Shown: positions 1 to 5,604 of the stretch, piece by piece
Position numbering within the stretch: position 1 is the stretch's first letter
How the letters are laid out: every line of letters starts with the position of its first letter
Assembly (NCBI GenBank): GCA_030146905.1
Contig: JASLAV010000093.1
Coordinates: 1-7,058 of the forward strand
From: Lentzea sp.
GTDB lineage: Bacteria > Actinomycetota > Actinomycetes > Mycobacteriales > Pseudonocardiaceae
Direction: 5' to 3'
DNA length: 7,058 bases
Translations under genes and position numbers: made by a program
The notes under the pieces: model-generated
Databases searched by the model: none
What the model was told of the DNA's origin: nothing
What the model saw: the letters and a program-made list of their open reading frames with translations, nothing else

Positions 1-1545
1 GCGGTCGGCGACCAGCGAGCCGTTGTGGCGGGTGCGGATCTCGCCGGCCCAGGGGCCGTAGCCCTCGGCGACGGCGTTCGCGATGCCGGTGCCGCGGGTC
101 TCGGTGAGGAACTCCGTGCGGAAGCCGATGAGGCCGCGCGAGGGGACCACGTAGTCGAGCTTGATGCGGCCGGTGCCGTGGCCCGACATGTTCTCCATGC
201 GGCCCTTGCGGTTGGCCAGCAGCTGCGTGACGGCGCCGAGGTGCTCCTCGGGGCAGTCGACGGACAGGCGCTCGAACGGCTCGTGGATCTTGCCGTCGAC
301 CGTCTGCGTGACGACCTGGGGCTTGCCCACGGTCAGCTCGAAGCCCTCGCGGCGCATCTGCTCGACCAGGATGGCCAGCGCCAGCTCACCGCGGCCCTGC
401 ACCTCCCAGGTGTCCGGGCGCTCGGTCGGGAGCACGCGCACGGAGACGTTGCCGACGAGCTCGGCGTCGAGGCGGGCCTTGAGCACGCGGGCGGTGAGCT
501 TGGTGCCACCGTTGCGGCCGGCCAGCGGCGAGGTGTTGACACCGACGGTCATCGAGATCGCGGGCTGGTCGACCGTGATCCGGGGCAGCGCCACCGGGTT
601 CTCGGCGTCGGCCAGCGTGTCACCGATGGTGATCTCCGGAATACCGGCGATGGCGACCAGGTCGCCCGCCCTGGCGGACTCGGCGGGGACGCGGTCCAGC
701 GCCTCGGCGATGAGGAGCTCGGTGATGCGGACCTTGACGGGCTCGCCGTCCTCACGGCACCACGCCACGGTCTCGCCCTTGCGCATCGTGCCCTGGTGGA
801 TGCGGCACAGCGCGATGCGGCCGAGGAACGTCGAGGCGTCGAGGTTCGTGACGAGCGCCTGGAGCGGGCCGTTGACGTCGACGTGAGGTGCGGGGATGTG
901 GTCGAGCAGCACCTGGAACAGCGTGTCCAGGTTCTCCTCGTCCGGCATGCCGCCGTCCTCGGGCTGGGTCAGCGACGCACGACCGGCGCGCGCGGAGGCG
1001 TAGACGACCGGCAGGTCCAGCACGGACTCGTCGGCGCCCACCTCGGTCGCGAGGTCGAGCAGCAGGTCGTGGGCCTCTTCGACGACCTCGGAGATCCGGG
1101 CGTCGGGGCGGTCGACCTTGTTGACCAGCAGGATCACCGGCAGACCGGCGGACAGGGTCTTGCGCAGGACGAACCGCGTCTGGGGCAGCGGCCCCTCGGA
1201 CGCGTCGACCAGCAGGACGACACCGTCGACCATCGACAGGGCACGCTCGACCTCACCACCGAAGTCGGCGTGGCCAGGGGTGTCGACGACGTTGATGATC
1301 ACGTCACCATCCGGCGTGTGACGACGCACAGCCGTGTTCTTGGCGAGGATGGTGATGCCCTTCTCACGCTCGAGCTCGCCGGAGTCCATGACCCGGTCGA
1401 CGAGCTCGGCACGCGCGGAGAAGGCGCCGGACTGGCGCAGCATCGCGTCGACCAGGGTGGTCTTGCCGTGGTCGACGTGCGCGACGATCGCGACATTTCG
1501 CAGGTCAGTTCGCGTCTGAAGGGCAGACGCGGTGGCCGTGGGCAC
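1..1545 (-). CDS. typA: Translational GTPase TypA/BipA, C-terminus cut by window edge
   Basis: Ribosome-associated GTPase of the EF-G/LepA family, involved in ribosome assembly and stress adaptation. The frame is open for 515 codons from a GTG start to the window edge; the family is usually about 610-640 residues, so roughly the last 100 are missing. Visible motifs: the G1 loop AHVDHGKTTL (residues 22-31), the switch I segment EREKGITI, G3 DTPGHADFGGEVER from residue 88, G4 NKVD at 142-145, and G5-like YASARAG. The last visible residues, GSLVADR, fall in the EF-G-like C-terminal half. The GTG start is supported by AGGAG at 1552-1556, six bases upstream, and by the short N-terminal extension before LRNVAIVAHVDHGKT. 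It is divergent from the small basic protein at 1712. Identification is by motif recognition and is very secure; the exact start is less so. Confidence 0.96.
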   Translation of the reverse strand, partial: MPTATASALQTRTDLRNVAIVAHVDHGKTTLVDAMLRQSGAFSARAELVDRVMDSGELEREKGITILAKNTAVRRHTPDGDVIINVVDTPGHADFGGEVERALSMVDGVVLLVDASEGPLPQTRFVLRKTLSAGLPVILLVNKVDRPDARISEVVEEAHDLLLDLATEVGADESVLDLPVVYASARAGRASLTQPEDGGMPDEENLDTLFQVLLDHIPAPHVDVNGPLQALVTNLDASTFLGRIALCRIHQGTMRKGETVAWCREDGEPVKVRITELLIAEALDRVPAESARAGDLVAIAGIPEITIGDTLADAENPVALPRITVDQPAISMTVGVNTSPLAGRNGGTKLTARVLKARLDAELVGNVSVRVLPTERPDTWEVQGRGELALAILVEQMRREGFELTVGKPQVVTQTVDGKIHEPFERLSVDCPEEHLGAVTQLLANRKGRMENMSGHGTGRIKLDYVVPSRGLIGFRTEFLTETRGTGIANAVAEGYGPWAGEIRTRHNGSLVADR

Positions 1546-1617
1546 GCAGAACTCCTAGAGCTTCGAAGGCGTTGGAGGGGCTCGCGCCGGACACTTCGAT
1601 GCGCACAGCCGTTTCGA

Positions 1618-1623
1618 ATACTA
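1618..1623 (-). promoter_or_regulatory. Possible -10 element for typA
   Basis: On the minus strand this reads TAGTAT, a 4/6 match to TATAAT, placed about 72 bases upstream of the typA GTG. The only -35-like hexamer nearby, TTGTGT, lies 20 bases away, which is too far for a normal sigma70 spacer. The call rests mainly on position in an otherwise GC-rich stretch and is weak. Confidence 0.22.
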
Positions 1624-1659
1624 CCGGCCGCCACGGCATTACCACACAAGGCCGTCTAG

Positions 1660-1678
1660 TGAAGTGAGCCTCACCTAC
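1660..1678. promoter_or_regulatory. Candidate DtxR/IdeR-type iron box
   Basis: The perfect inverted repeat GTGAG-C-CTCAC (1664-1674) sits in a 19-base window that matches the actinobacterial iron box TTAGGTTAGSCTMACCTAA at about 15 positions; the right half, CTCACCTA, is the better half. It lies between the divergent typA and small Cys-rich genes, overlapping a possible -10 (TACTCT, 1676-1681) for the rightward gene. Binding by a DtxR/IdeR repressor is inference from the consensus. A short chance palindrome is the alternative. Confidence 0.35.
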
Positions 1679-1711
1679 TCTAGCGAGACGTGTCGGAGTG
1701 GAGAGCAACCA

Positions 1712-1864
1712 GTGGGTAAAAAGCTCAAGAAGAAGTGCTGCCGTTCGAAGCCCCAGTGCAAGCGCTGTCCGGTTCCGTACCTGCTCAAGGAGCGTGACAA
1801 GGCCCGCAAGAAGGCGGCGAAGAAGGCTGCCAAGGAGGCCAGGAAGGCCGCGAAGGCGGCTTGA
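1712..1864 (+). CDS. Small Cys-rich, Lys/Ala-rich basic protein (50 aa), function unknown
   Basis: A 50-residue protein starting at GTG 1712, with GGAG at 1700-1703 eight bases upstream. An in-frame GTG at 1664 would add 16 residues of non-basic sequence, lacks a good ribosome site and overlaps the regulatory palindrome, so the shorter form is preferred. Two parts are visible. Residues 1-25 hold a cysteine cluster CC-x5-C-x2-C (C9, C10, C16, C19) inside KKKCCRSKPQCKRCPVPYL, which could bind zinc or another metal. Residues 26-50 are a Lys/Ala/Arg helix with KKAAKKAAKEARKAA periodicity, resembling the tails of histone H1-like or ribosome-binding proteins. About 21 of 50 residues are Lys or Arg. 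I do not recognise a named family. Nucleic-acid or ribosome contact is inferred from charge and from the typA neighbour. The coherent basic composition and good ribosome site argue for a real gene. Confidence 0.72.
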   Translation: MGKKLKKKCCRSKPQCKRCPVPYLLKERDKARKKAAKKAAKEARKAAKAA

Positions 1865-1911
1865 CCGGCGGGGTCCGCACGCACTGCGGGGCGACGTTCG
1901 GACCGCTTGAG
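1865..1911 (+). other. Hairpin-forming sequence after the small basic gene
   Basis: Immediately after the stop, GGTCCG (1872-1877) and CGGACC (1899-1904) form a six-base stem enclosing a smaller GCA/TGC-type stem. There is no T-tract, so a factor-independent terminator cannot be claimed; it may serve as a processing or weak termination structure. Confidence 0.25.
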
Positions 1912-1920
1912 CATCACTCG

Positions 1921-2163
1921 ATGGAGAACTTCGGCGTCTTTTGGGCCGCTCTTCGTGCTGAAGCTCACTCCCGCGACTGCTCGATCGCAACCAAACGGTT
2001 GGTCGAAGCGACTGACCAGTTGGTTGTTCGTACCGACAGACCGGTTGGTCAGGCGACTGTCAACCGGCTGGACGTACGGCAACGTCTCGGTCGTCCCGGA
2101 CGCGTCGTCGGCAGCGGCAACGCGCTCCACGCGGCGATCGAGTGGCTCGCACCGAGGCTCTAG
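1921..2163 (+). CDS. Doubtful small ORF (80 aa), possibly spurious or a gene remnant
   Basis: An open frame from ATG 1921 (or a TTG at 1861 overlapping the previous stop) to a TAG at 2161-2163. The product starts MENFGVFWAALRAEAHS and ends HAAIEWLAPRL; I recognise no domain. About 69% of third codon positions are G or C, clearly below neighbouring genes, and rare codons such as AGA, TTG and AAA occur. No Shine-Dalgarno sequence precedes the ATG. The last third has more normal codon use. The TAG shares the tetranucleotide CTAG with the stop of the convergent YciI gene. It also contains the TTGGT repeats. A decayed gene or chance ORF is at least as likely as a functional protein. Confidence 0.2.
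   Translation: MENFGVFWAALRAEAHSRDCSIATKRLVEATDQLVVRTDRPVGQATVNRLDVRQRLGRPGRVVGSGNALHAAIEWLAPRL
1991..2075. repeat. Cluster of TTGGT direct repeats and imperfect palindromes
   Basis: CGGTTGGTC followed by GCGACTG occurs twice (1996-2014 and 2042-2059) with a 2-3 base variable gap. GTTGGT recurs at 1998, 2019 and 2044. Short inverted repeats overlap these: CAACC-AAAC-GGTTG, ACCA-GT-TGGT and GACC-GGTT-GGTC. The composition is reminiscent of TetR-family operators with ACCGAC/GGTCGGT half-sites, but no divergent promoter pair or regulator gene is adjacent. The region lies between genes that converge. Confidence 0.5.
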
Positions 2164-2462
2164 CCCTGGAGCACGGCCTCGTTCAGCTTCAGGAGCTCGG
2201 GCGCGGTCCGAGTCGCCTCGAACTCGCAGATCTCGTACTTCACCAGTTTCTGCTCCGCCCACGGGTCCGTGGCGAGCAGCGCCTCGAGCTTGCCGCGGGG
2301 CATGGGCCGCGTGATGATCACGCCGCCCGTCCTCGGCACCTGACGCCCTGACGCGAGGAACAGTCCTCGCTCGTATTGCTTCTCGACCCACGCGCGGTGG
2401 TCGGGGAGGGCGTAGTCGATCTGTTCCAGCGGCGCGTCGTACTTCAGCAGCACGATGAACAT
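2160..2462 (-). CDS. YciI-like (ferredoxin-fold, DGPF-related) protein
   Basis: A 100-residue protein of the YciI family, a dimeric alpha-beta barrel fold whose members include dehydrochlorinase-like enzymes and many of unknown role. It starts MFIVLLKYDAPLEQID, the usual first beta strand, followed by LPDHRAWVEKQYERGLFLASG (residues 19-39). This carries the family's conserved His (H22) and the G-x-F/L-x-x-S-G turn. GGVIITRPM (46-54) and LLATDPWAEQKLVKYEI (67-83) match the later strands, the DPW/DPF segment being typical. Length is normal. The ATG at 2460-2462 has no clear Shine-Dalgarno sequence upstream. It is divergent from trpS; the trpS promoter -35 overlaps its first codons. No specific substrate can be given. 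Fold assignment is by motif recognition. Confidence 0.88.
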   Translation of the reverse strand: MFIVLLKYDAPLEQIDYALPDHRAWVEKQYERGLFLASGRQVPRTGGVIITRPMPRGKLEALLATDPWAEQKLVKYEICEFEATRTAPELLKLNEAVLQG

Positions 2463-2484
2463 GCGTTGACGGTAGCCCTACAAT
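2456..2484 (+). promoter_or_regulatory. Promoter of the trpS leader transcript
   Basis: TGAACA (2456-2461, 4/6 to TTGACA), then a 17-base spacer, then TACAAT (2479-2484, 5/6 to TATAAT). This is the best sigma70-type promoter in the window. A start point seven or eight bases after the -10 falls at 2491-2492, exactly on the GTG of the leader ORF, which suggests a leaderless transcript. The -35 lies inside the 5' end of the divergent YciI gene. Confidence 0.65.
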
Positions 2485-2491
2485 GGTCGTC

Positions 2492-2566
2492 GTGCGCACG
2501 ATGAACTCCTTCTGGCGGGCCGCTTTACAGGCGGCCGGAGCAACTGCGCGCAGAGATCACCACTGA
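2492..2566 (+). CDS. trpS leader peptide (24 aa, one Trp codon)
   Basis: A short ORF from GTG 2492 to TGA 2564-2566, starting (M)RTMNSFWRAALQAAG. An in-frame ATG at 2501 is an alternative start. Neither has a Shine-Dalgarno sequence, but the GTG coincides with the predicted transcription start, which fits leaderless translation, common in actinobacteria. The only Trp codon, TGG at 2513-2515 (residue 8), lies three bases before strand 1 of the attenuator. A ribosome waiting there would cover that strand. The peptide itself probably has no function; its translation is the sensor. Rare codons (TTA, AGA) occur downstream of the Trp codon. Evidence is architectural and strong as a whole, although one Trp codon is fewer than the usual two or three. 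Confidence 0.68.
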   Translation: MRTMNSFWRAALQAAGATARRDHH

Positions 2567-2602
2567 CGCGAACACGGGCCGCCCGCGACGGGCGGCCTTT
2601 TT
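2513..2602 (+). promoter_or_regulatory. Ribosome-mediated tryptophan attenuator upstream of trpS
   Basis: Four strands can be traced. Strand 1 GGCCGC (2518-2523) pairs with strand 2 GCGGCC (2531-2536) across a seven-base loop. Strand 3 GGCCGCCCG (2577-2585) pairs with strand 4 CGGGCGGCC (2589-2597), making the terminator. Alternatively GGCGGCC in strand 2 (2530-2536) pairs with GGCCGCC in strand 3 (2577-2583), a seven-base all-GC antiterminator. GGGCCGC occurs identically in strand 1 (2517-2523) and strand 3 (2576-2582), the hallmark of competition for strand 2. Stalling at the Trp codon (2513-2515) masks strand 1 and frees strand 2 for antitermination. Attenuation of this type is known for an auxiliary trpS of Streptomyces coelicolor. 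No T-box consensus is present. Confidence 0.75.
2577..2602 (+). terminator. Intrinsic terminator in the trpS leader
   Basis: A perfect nine-base GC stem (2577-2585 with 2589-2597) with a CGA loop, followed directly by five T residues (2598-2602). It stands 43 bases before the trpS start codon and 10 bases after the leader stop, so it terminates the leader transcript rather than an upstream gene. Confidence 0.85.
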
Positions 2603-2645
2603 CGTGCGTTCCGTCAGGGCGGTTCCTCACGAAGGGACCGACATC

Positions 2646-3569
2646 ATGATCAGGCTCTCGGCCATCACCCCCTCCGGCCAGGTCCACCTGGGCAACTACC
2701 TCGGCGCGCTGCGGACGTGGGCTCGTGAGGGCACCGAGAACGACGTGTACTTCATCAGCGACCTGCACGCGATGACGTCCTCGCACAACCCGCAACGCCT
2801 GCGATCCATGACGCGCGAGCAGCTCGCGGTGCTCATCGCGGCCGGCATCGACCCGGCGAGCGTGTGCGTGCAGAGCGACCTGATCCGCGAGCTGGGGGCT
2901 CTCAACTGGGTGCTGGAGTGCACCTGCACGTACGGCGAGGCCGCGCGCATGATCCAGTTCAAGGAGAAGTCGCTCGGACGCGACTCCGTGCGGCTCAGCC
3001 TGCTCACCTACCCGGTGCTGATGGCGGCGGACATCCTGTTGCAGGGCACCTCGGAGGTTCCCGTCGGCGAGGACCAGCTCCAGCACGTCGAGCTGGCCCG
3101 CGCGCTCGCCCGCCGTTTCAACCACGCGTACGGCGAGGCGTTCATCGTGCCGACCGCGGTGGTGCCGAAGGTGGGTGCGCGCATCAAGGACCTCTCCGAC
3201 CCTTCGCGCAAGATGGACAAGTCCGCGCAGAACTCCGTGGGCGTCGTGTTCGTGCTCGACGACCCGGACCTGGTGCGGCGCAAGGTCCGTCGCGCCGTCT
3301 CGTCGGCCGAGGGCATCGCGAACCTGACGGAGATCCTCGCCTCCTGCACCGGCAAGGAGCCGGAGGACTACACGAGCAGGTTCGCCGACCTCAAGAACGT
3401 CGTGGCGGAAGCGGTGATCGAGGAGCTCCGTCCCGTGCGCGACCGCACGATGGAGCTCCTCGCCGACCCCGCGGAGCTGGACCGCATCCGCCAGGCGGGT
3501 GCGGACAGGTCTCGCGACCGCGCCCAGCACCGGCTGAACGCGGCGCTGCGCCTGTCCGGGCTCAGTTGA
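2646..3569 (+). CDS. trpS: Tryptophanyl-tRNA synthetase
   Basis: Class I synthetase that charges tRNA-Trp in the cytoplasm; 307 residues, slightly shorter than the usual 325-340. The ATG at 2646 follows AAGGGA (2632-2637) by eight bases and gives the normal N-terminus. The ATP-site signature is PSGQVHLGN (9-17). Other conserved blocks are DLHAMT (39-44), MIQFKEKS (102-109), YPVLMAADILL (122-132), VPVGEDQLQHVEL (138-150) and PKVGARI (174-180). The second signature reads KMDKS (189-193) instead of KMSKS. The first strand reads SAITPSG where housekeeping enzymes usually have SGIQPTG or SGIQPSG, so the Gly and Gln near the Trp/ATP pocket are replaced. With the attenuator, this suggests an auxiliary, inducible TrpRS, perhaps tolerant to a Trp analogue such as indolmycin; that is inference. 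The 3' end overlaps the convergent Nudix gene by eight bases. Confidence 0.95.
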   Translation: MIRLSAITPSGQVHLGNYLGALRTWAREGTENDVYFISDLHAMTSSHNPQRLRSMTREQLAVLIAAGIDPASVCVQSDLIRELGALNWVLECTCTYGEAARMIQFKEKSLGRDSVRLSLLTYPVLMAADILLQGTSEVPVGEDQLQHVELARALARRFNHAYGEAFIVPTAVVPKVGARIKDLSDPSRKMDKSAQNSVGVVFVLDDPDLVRRKVRRAVSSAEGIANLTEILASCTGKEPEDYTSRFADLKNVVAEAVIEELRPVRDRTMELLADPAELDRIRQAGADRSRDRAQHRLNAALRLSGLS

Positions 3570-4335
3570 GGAGCGCCTGAAGGGCCGGCACCAGCACCCG
3601 GTCGGCCGGCAGCCAGTCCACACCCGGCAGCTCGGCGGCGGTGAGCCACCGGACGGCGTTGTGCTCCAACGCTTCCGGCTCACCGCCGTCGAGCCCTGCC
3701 GCGAAGATCCTGAGCACCAGGTCCTTCTTCAACGGCACGTCCGGACCGACCTGCTCAGCGACGGCCACGGTCACCCCGAGCTCCTCGACGCACTCGCGGG
3801 CCAGCGCCTCCTCGGGCTTCTCGCCGTCCTCGACCCGTCCGCCCGGCAGTTCCCACTTCCCCGCCTGGCTCTCCGGGTAGGACCGCTGCTGCGCCAGCAA
3901 CCGTCCATCCCGGACGATCGCCGCCCCGACCACGACGCGGGCCTCCCGCAGTTCCAGCGACCGCTCCGCCAGCCACGCGGAGCGCTTCTGCAGCACCCGC
4001 AACGCGATCCCCCGTCCGACGGTGACGTCCGCGAACCGCCCGACCACGCCACCGACCGTCGTCCACGAGACCCGGTCGACCACCATCGTCCCGGCGCCGG
4101 TGACCACGAGGTCCGTGTGCAGCTCCAGGAAGTCGCCGGCCGCCGACACACCGGACAGGCCGGCCCGCGTCACCGTCAGCCGGACCCCGAACGGCCCGGT
4201 GAGCACGTCTTCCACGCGCAGCAGCGGACCCGGGACCCCCACACCGAACGCGCTGATCGACGCGGTGTCCAGCAGGGCACCGGCAACAGTGGCAACAGGC
4301 GCGTCGACCAGCGCCGACGCTCGCAACTCTGGCAC
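3562..4335 (-). CDS. SRPBCC-Nudix fusion, probable NTP pyrophosphohydrolase
   Basis: A 257-residue two-domain protein. Residues 1-125 resemble the SRPBCC/polyketide cyclase fold: the typical start LRASALVDAPVATVAGALLD, a strand-rich middle, and a terminal helix GIALRVLQKRSAWLAER. Residues 133-257 are a MutT-like Nudix domain with a perfect Nudix box, G-x5-E-x7-RE-x2-EE-x-G, at 166-188 (Arg180, Glu181, Glu184, Glu185 as metal ligands), preceded by GKWELPGG. The C-terminal part resembles MutT/NudG-type enzymes that remove damaged nucleotides or hydrolyse CTP; the true substrate cannot be read. The GTG at 4333-4335 lies nine bases after the sensor kinase stop and has no good Shine-Dalgarno sequence, so translational coupling is likely. 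It is the third gene of the two-component operon. The SRPBCC part may bind a hydrophobic ligand, but no ligand residues are assignable. Confidence 0.88.
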   Translation of the reverse strand: MPELRASALVDAPVATVAGALLDTASISAFGVGVPGPLLRVEDVLTGPFGVRLTVTRAGLSGVSAAGDFLELHTDLVVTGAGTMVVDRVSWTTVGGVVGRFADVTVGRGIALRVLQKRSAWLAERSLELREARVVVGAAIVRDGRLLAQQRSYPESQAGKWELPGGRVEDGEKPEEALARECVEELGVTVAVAEQVGPDVPLKKDLVLRIFAAGLDGGEPEALEHNAVRWLTAAELPGVDWLPADRVLVPALQALLN

Positions 4336-4344
4336 CAGCGTTGA

Positions 4345-5604
4345 CTACCAGGACGGCCAGCGGATCTCCAAACGCGCACCCCCGGCGGGCGACTCCGCGG
4401 CCACCACCGAACCCCCTCGCCGTCGCACGAGGTGCGCCACCAGCGCCAGCCCCAGGCCGAACCCGCCGGACCGGCGCCCGCGGTCCTCGTCCACCCGGTA
4501 GAACCGGTCGAACACCTTCGCGCGGTGCTCGACGGGAATGCCGTGCCCGTCGTCGTCCACGAGCAGCCGCACGTTCCGCCCGACCGGCACCAGCGTCAGG
4601 GTGATCGTCGAGAACGCGTAGCGGGCCGCGTTGCGCAGCAGGTTGTCCAGCACCAGCTCGACCTCGGACCGGGTGGCCGACACCAGGCACGCCGACGGCG
4701 GGGCGTTCAGCCGCACGAGCAACTCGGTGTCCAGCCGAGAGATCGCGGACTCGGCCTCCAGCACGAGGTCGACGGCCTCCGCCCTGGGCGGCGCCCCCGT
4801 GTCGGCCCTGGCGAGGATGAGCAGCGAGTCCACCAGCGCGCTGAGCCTGATCGACTCCTCGACCACGGACTCCAGCACCTCGATCGAGAAGTCGGGATCC
4901 GGGTGCGCCACCGCGACCTCGGCCTGGGCCCGCACGGACGCGACAGGCGAACGGAGCTCGTGCGCAGCGTCCCCGGTGAACCGCCGCAACCGGTCGGTCG
5001 CCTCGTCCCGCCTGGCCAGCAACGCGTTCAACGCCTCCGCCAACGCCTGCAACTCGTCCCGCGACAGCGGCACGGGCAACCGTTCCCCGTGCGGCAACTC
5101 CCCCGCGGCGACCCTCATCCGCTCGACCGGCCGCAACGACGACCGAACGGCCAGCCAGGTGGCGATCCCCACGAGCCCCGCCACCAGCACAGCCGCGACG
5201 GCGAGCCACCGCGTGCCCAGCCGGTTGGCGTTCTCGTAACCGATCAGCGTGCTCCCGTAGACCTCGAGCCGAGGCGACCCGTCCGCCGTGAACACCACCC
5301 GCCCGCGAAACCGGTGCGCGGACGCGCCTTCCATGCGCAAGACGGACTCCCCCGACTTCAACGTCCGGATGTCCTGCGCCGACAACGGCAGCGGCGGCAA
5401 CCCGTCCACGGGCACCCCGGACACGTCCAGCACCCGCGGCGGCGACTTCTCCAGCTCCTGGTCGACGGCCGAGATCTGGATCATCCCGATCAACGCGGGC
5501 GCAAACCCGGTGAAGGCCACCAGGCACAACAACGCCATCCCGGTGGCGACCACGGTGATGCGGAACCGCAGCGTCCGCCGCAACCACCAGCGGCGAGGGT
5601 TCAC
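4345..5604 (-). CDS. Two-component sensor histidine kinase (HAMP, HisKA, HATPase)
   Basis: A 419-residue membrane kinase of the OmpR-partner type. A basic N-terminus (RRWWLRRTLRFR) precedes a first membrane segment at about 16-40. An extracytoplasmic domain of about 90 residues (43-132) has no recognised sensor fold. The second membrane segment is at about 133-153, followed by HAMP (154-205). The dimerisation and phosphoacceptor helix has FTGDAAHELRSPVASVRAQ with H215. ATP-binding motifs: N-box DNLLRNAARYA (N321, N325), G1 DDDGHGIP (350-357), F-box FDRFYRVD (365-372) and G2 GGFGLGLALV (380-389). The GTG start overlaps the response regulator stop by GTGA, and GGGG just upstream can serve as ribosome site, so the two are translationally coupled. 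The signal sensed cannot be read from the sequence. Confidence 0.95.
   Translation of the reverse strand: MNPRRWWLRRTLRFRITVVATGMALLCLVAFTGFAPALIGMIQISAVDQELEKSPPRVLDVSGVPVDGLPPLPLSAQDIRTLKSGESVLRMEGASAHRFRGRVVFTADGSPRLEVYGSTLIGYENANRLGTRWLAVAAVLVAGLVGIATWLAVRSSLRPVERMRVAAGELPHGERLPVPLSRDELQALAEALNALLARRDEATDRLRRFTGDAAHELRSPVASVRAQAEVAVAHPDPDFSIEVLESVVEESIRLSALVDSLLILARADTGAPPRAEAVDLVLEAESAISRLDTELLVRLNAPPSACLVSATRSEVELVLDNLLRNAARYAFSTITLTLVPVGRNVRLLVDDDGHGIPVEHRAKVFDRFYRVDEDRGRRSGGFGLGLALVAHLVRRRGGSVVAAESPAGGARLEIRWPSW

Noticed and set aside
25..1659. Long 544-codon open frame on the plus strand
   Set aside because: It is antisense to typA, whose GTPase motifs are unmistakable; the plus-strand product is Asp/Arg/Gly/Val-rich with no recognisable domain, a GC-bias artefact.
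2466..2484. TTGACG as -35 for TACAAT
   Set aside because: The spacer would be only seven bases; TGAACA with a 17-base spacer is the plausible partner.
2485..2645. T-box riboswitch in front of trpS
   Set aside because: No AGGGTGGNACCGCG-type T-box or specifier loop; the short Trp-containing ORF and competing strands fit ribosome-mediated attenuation.
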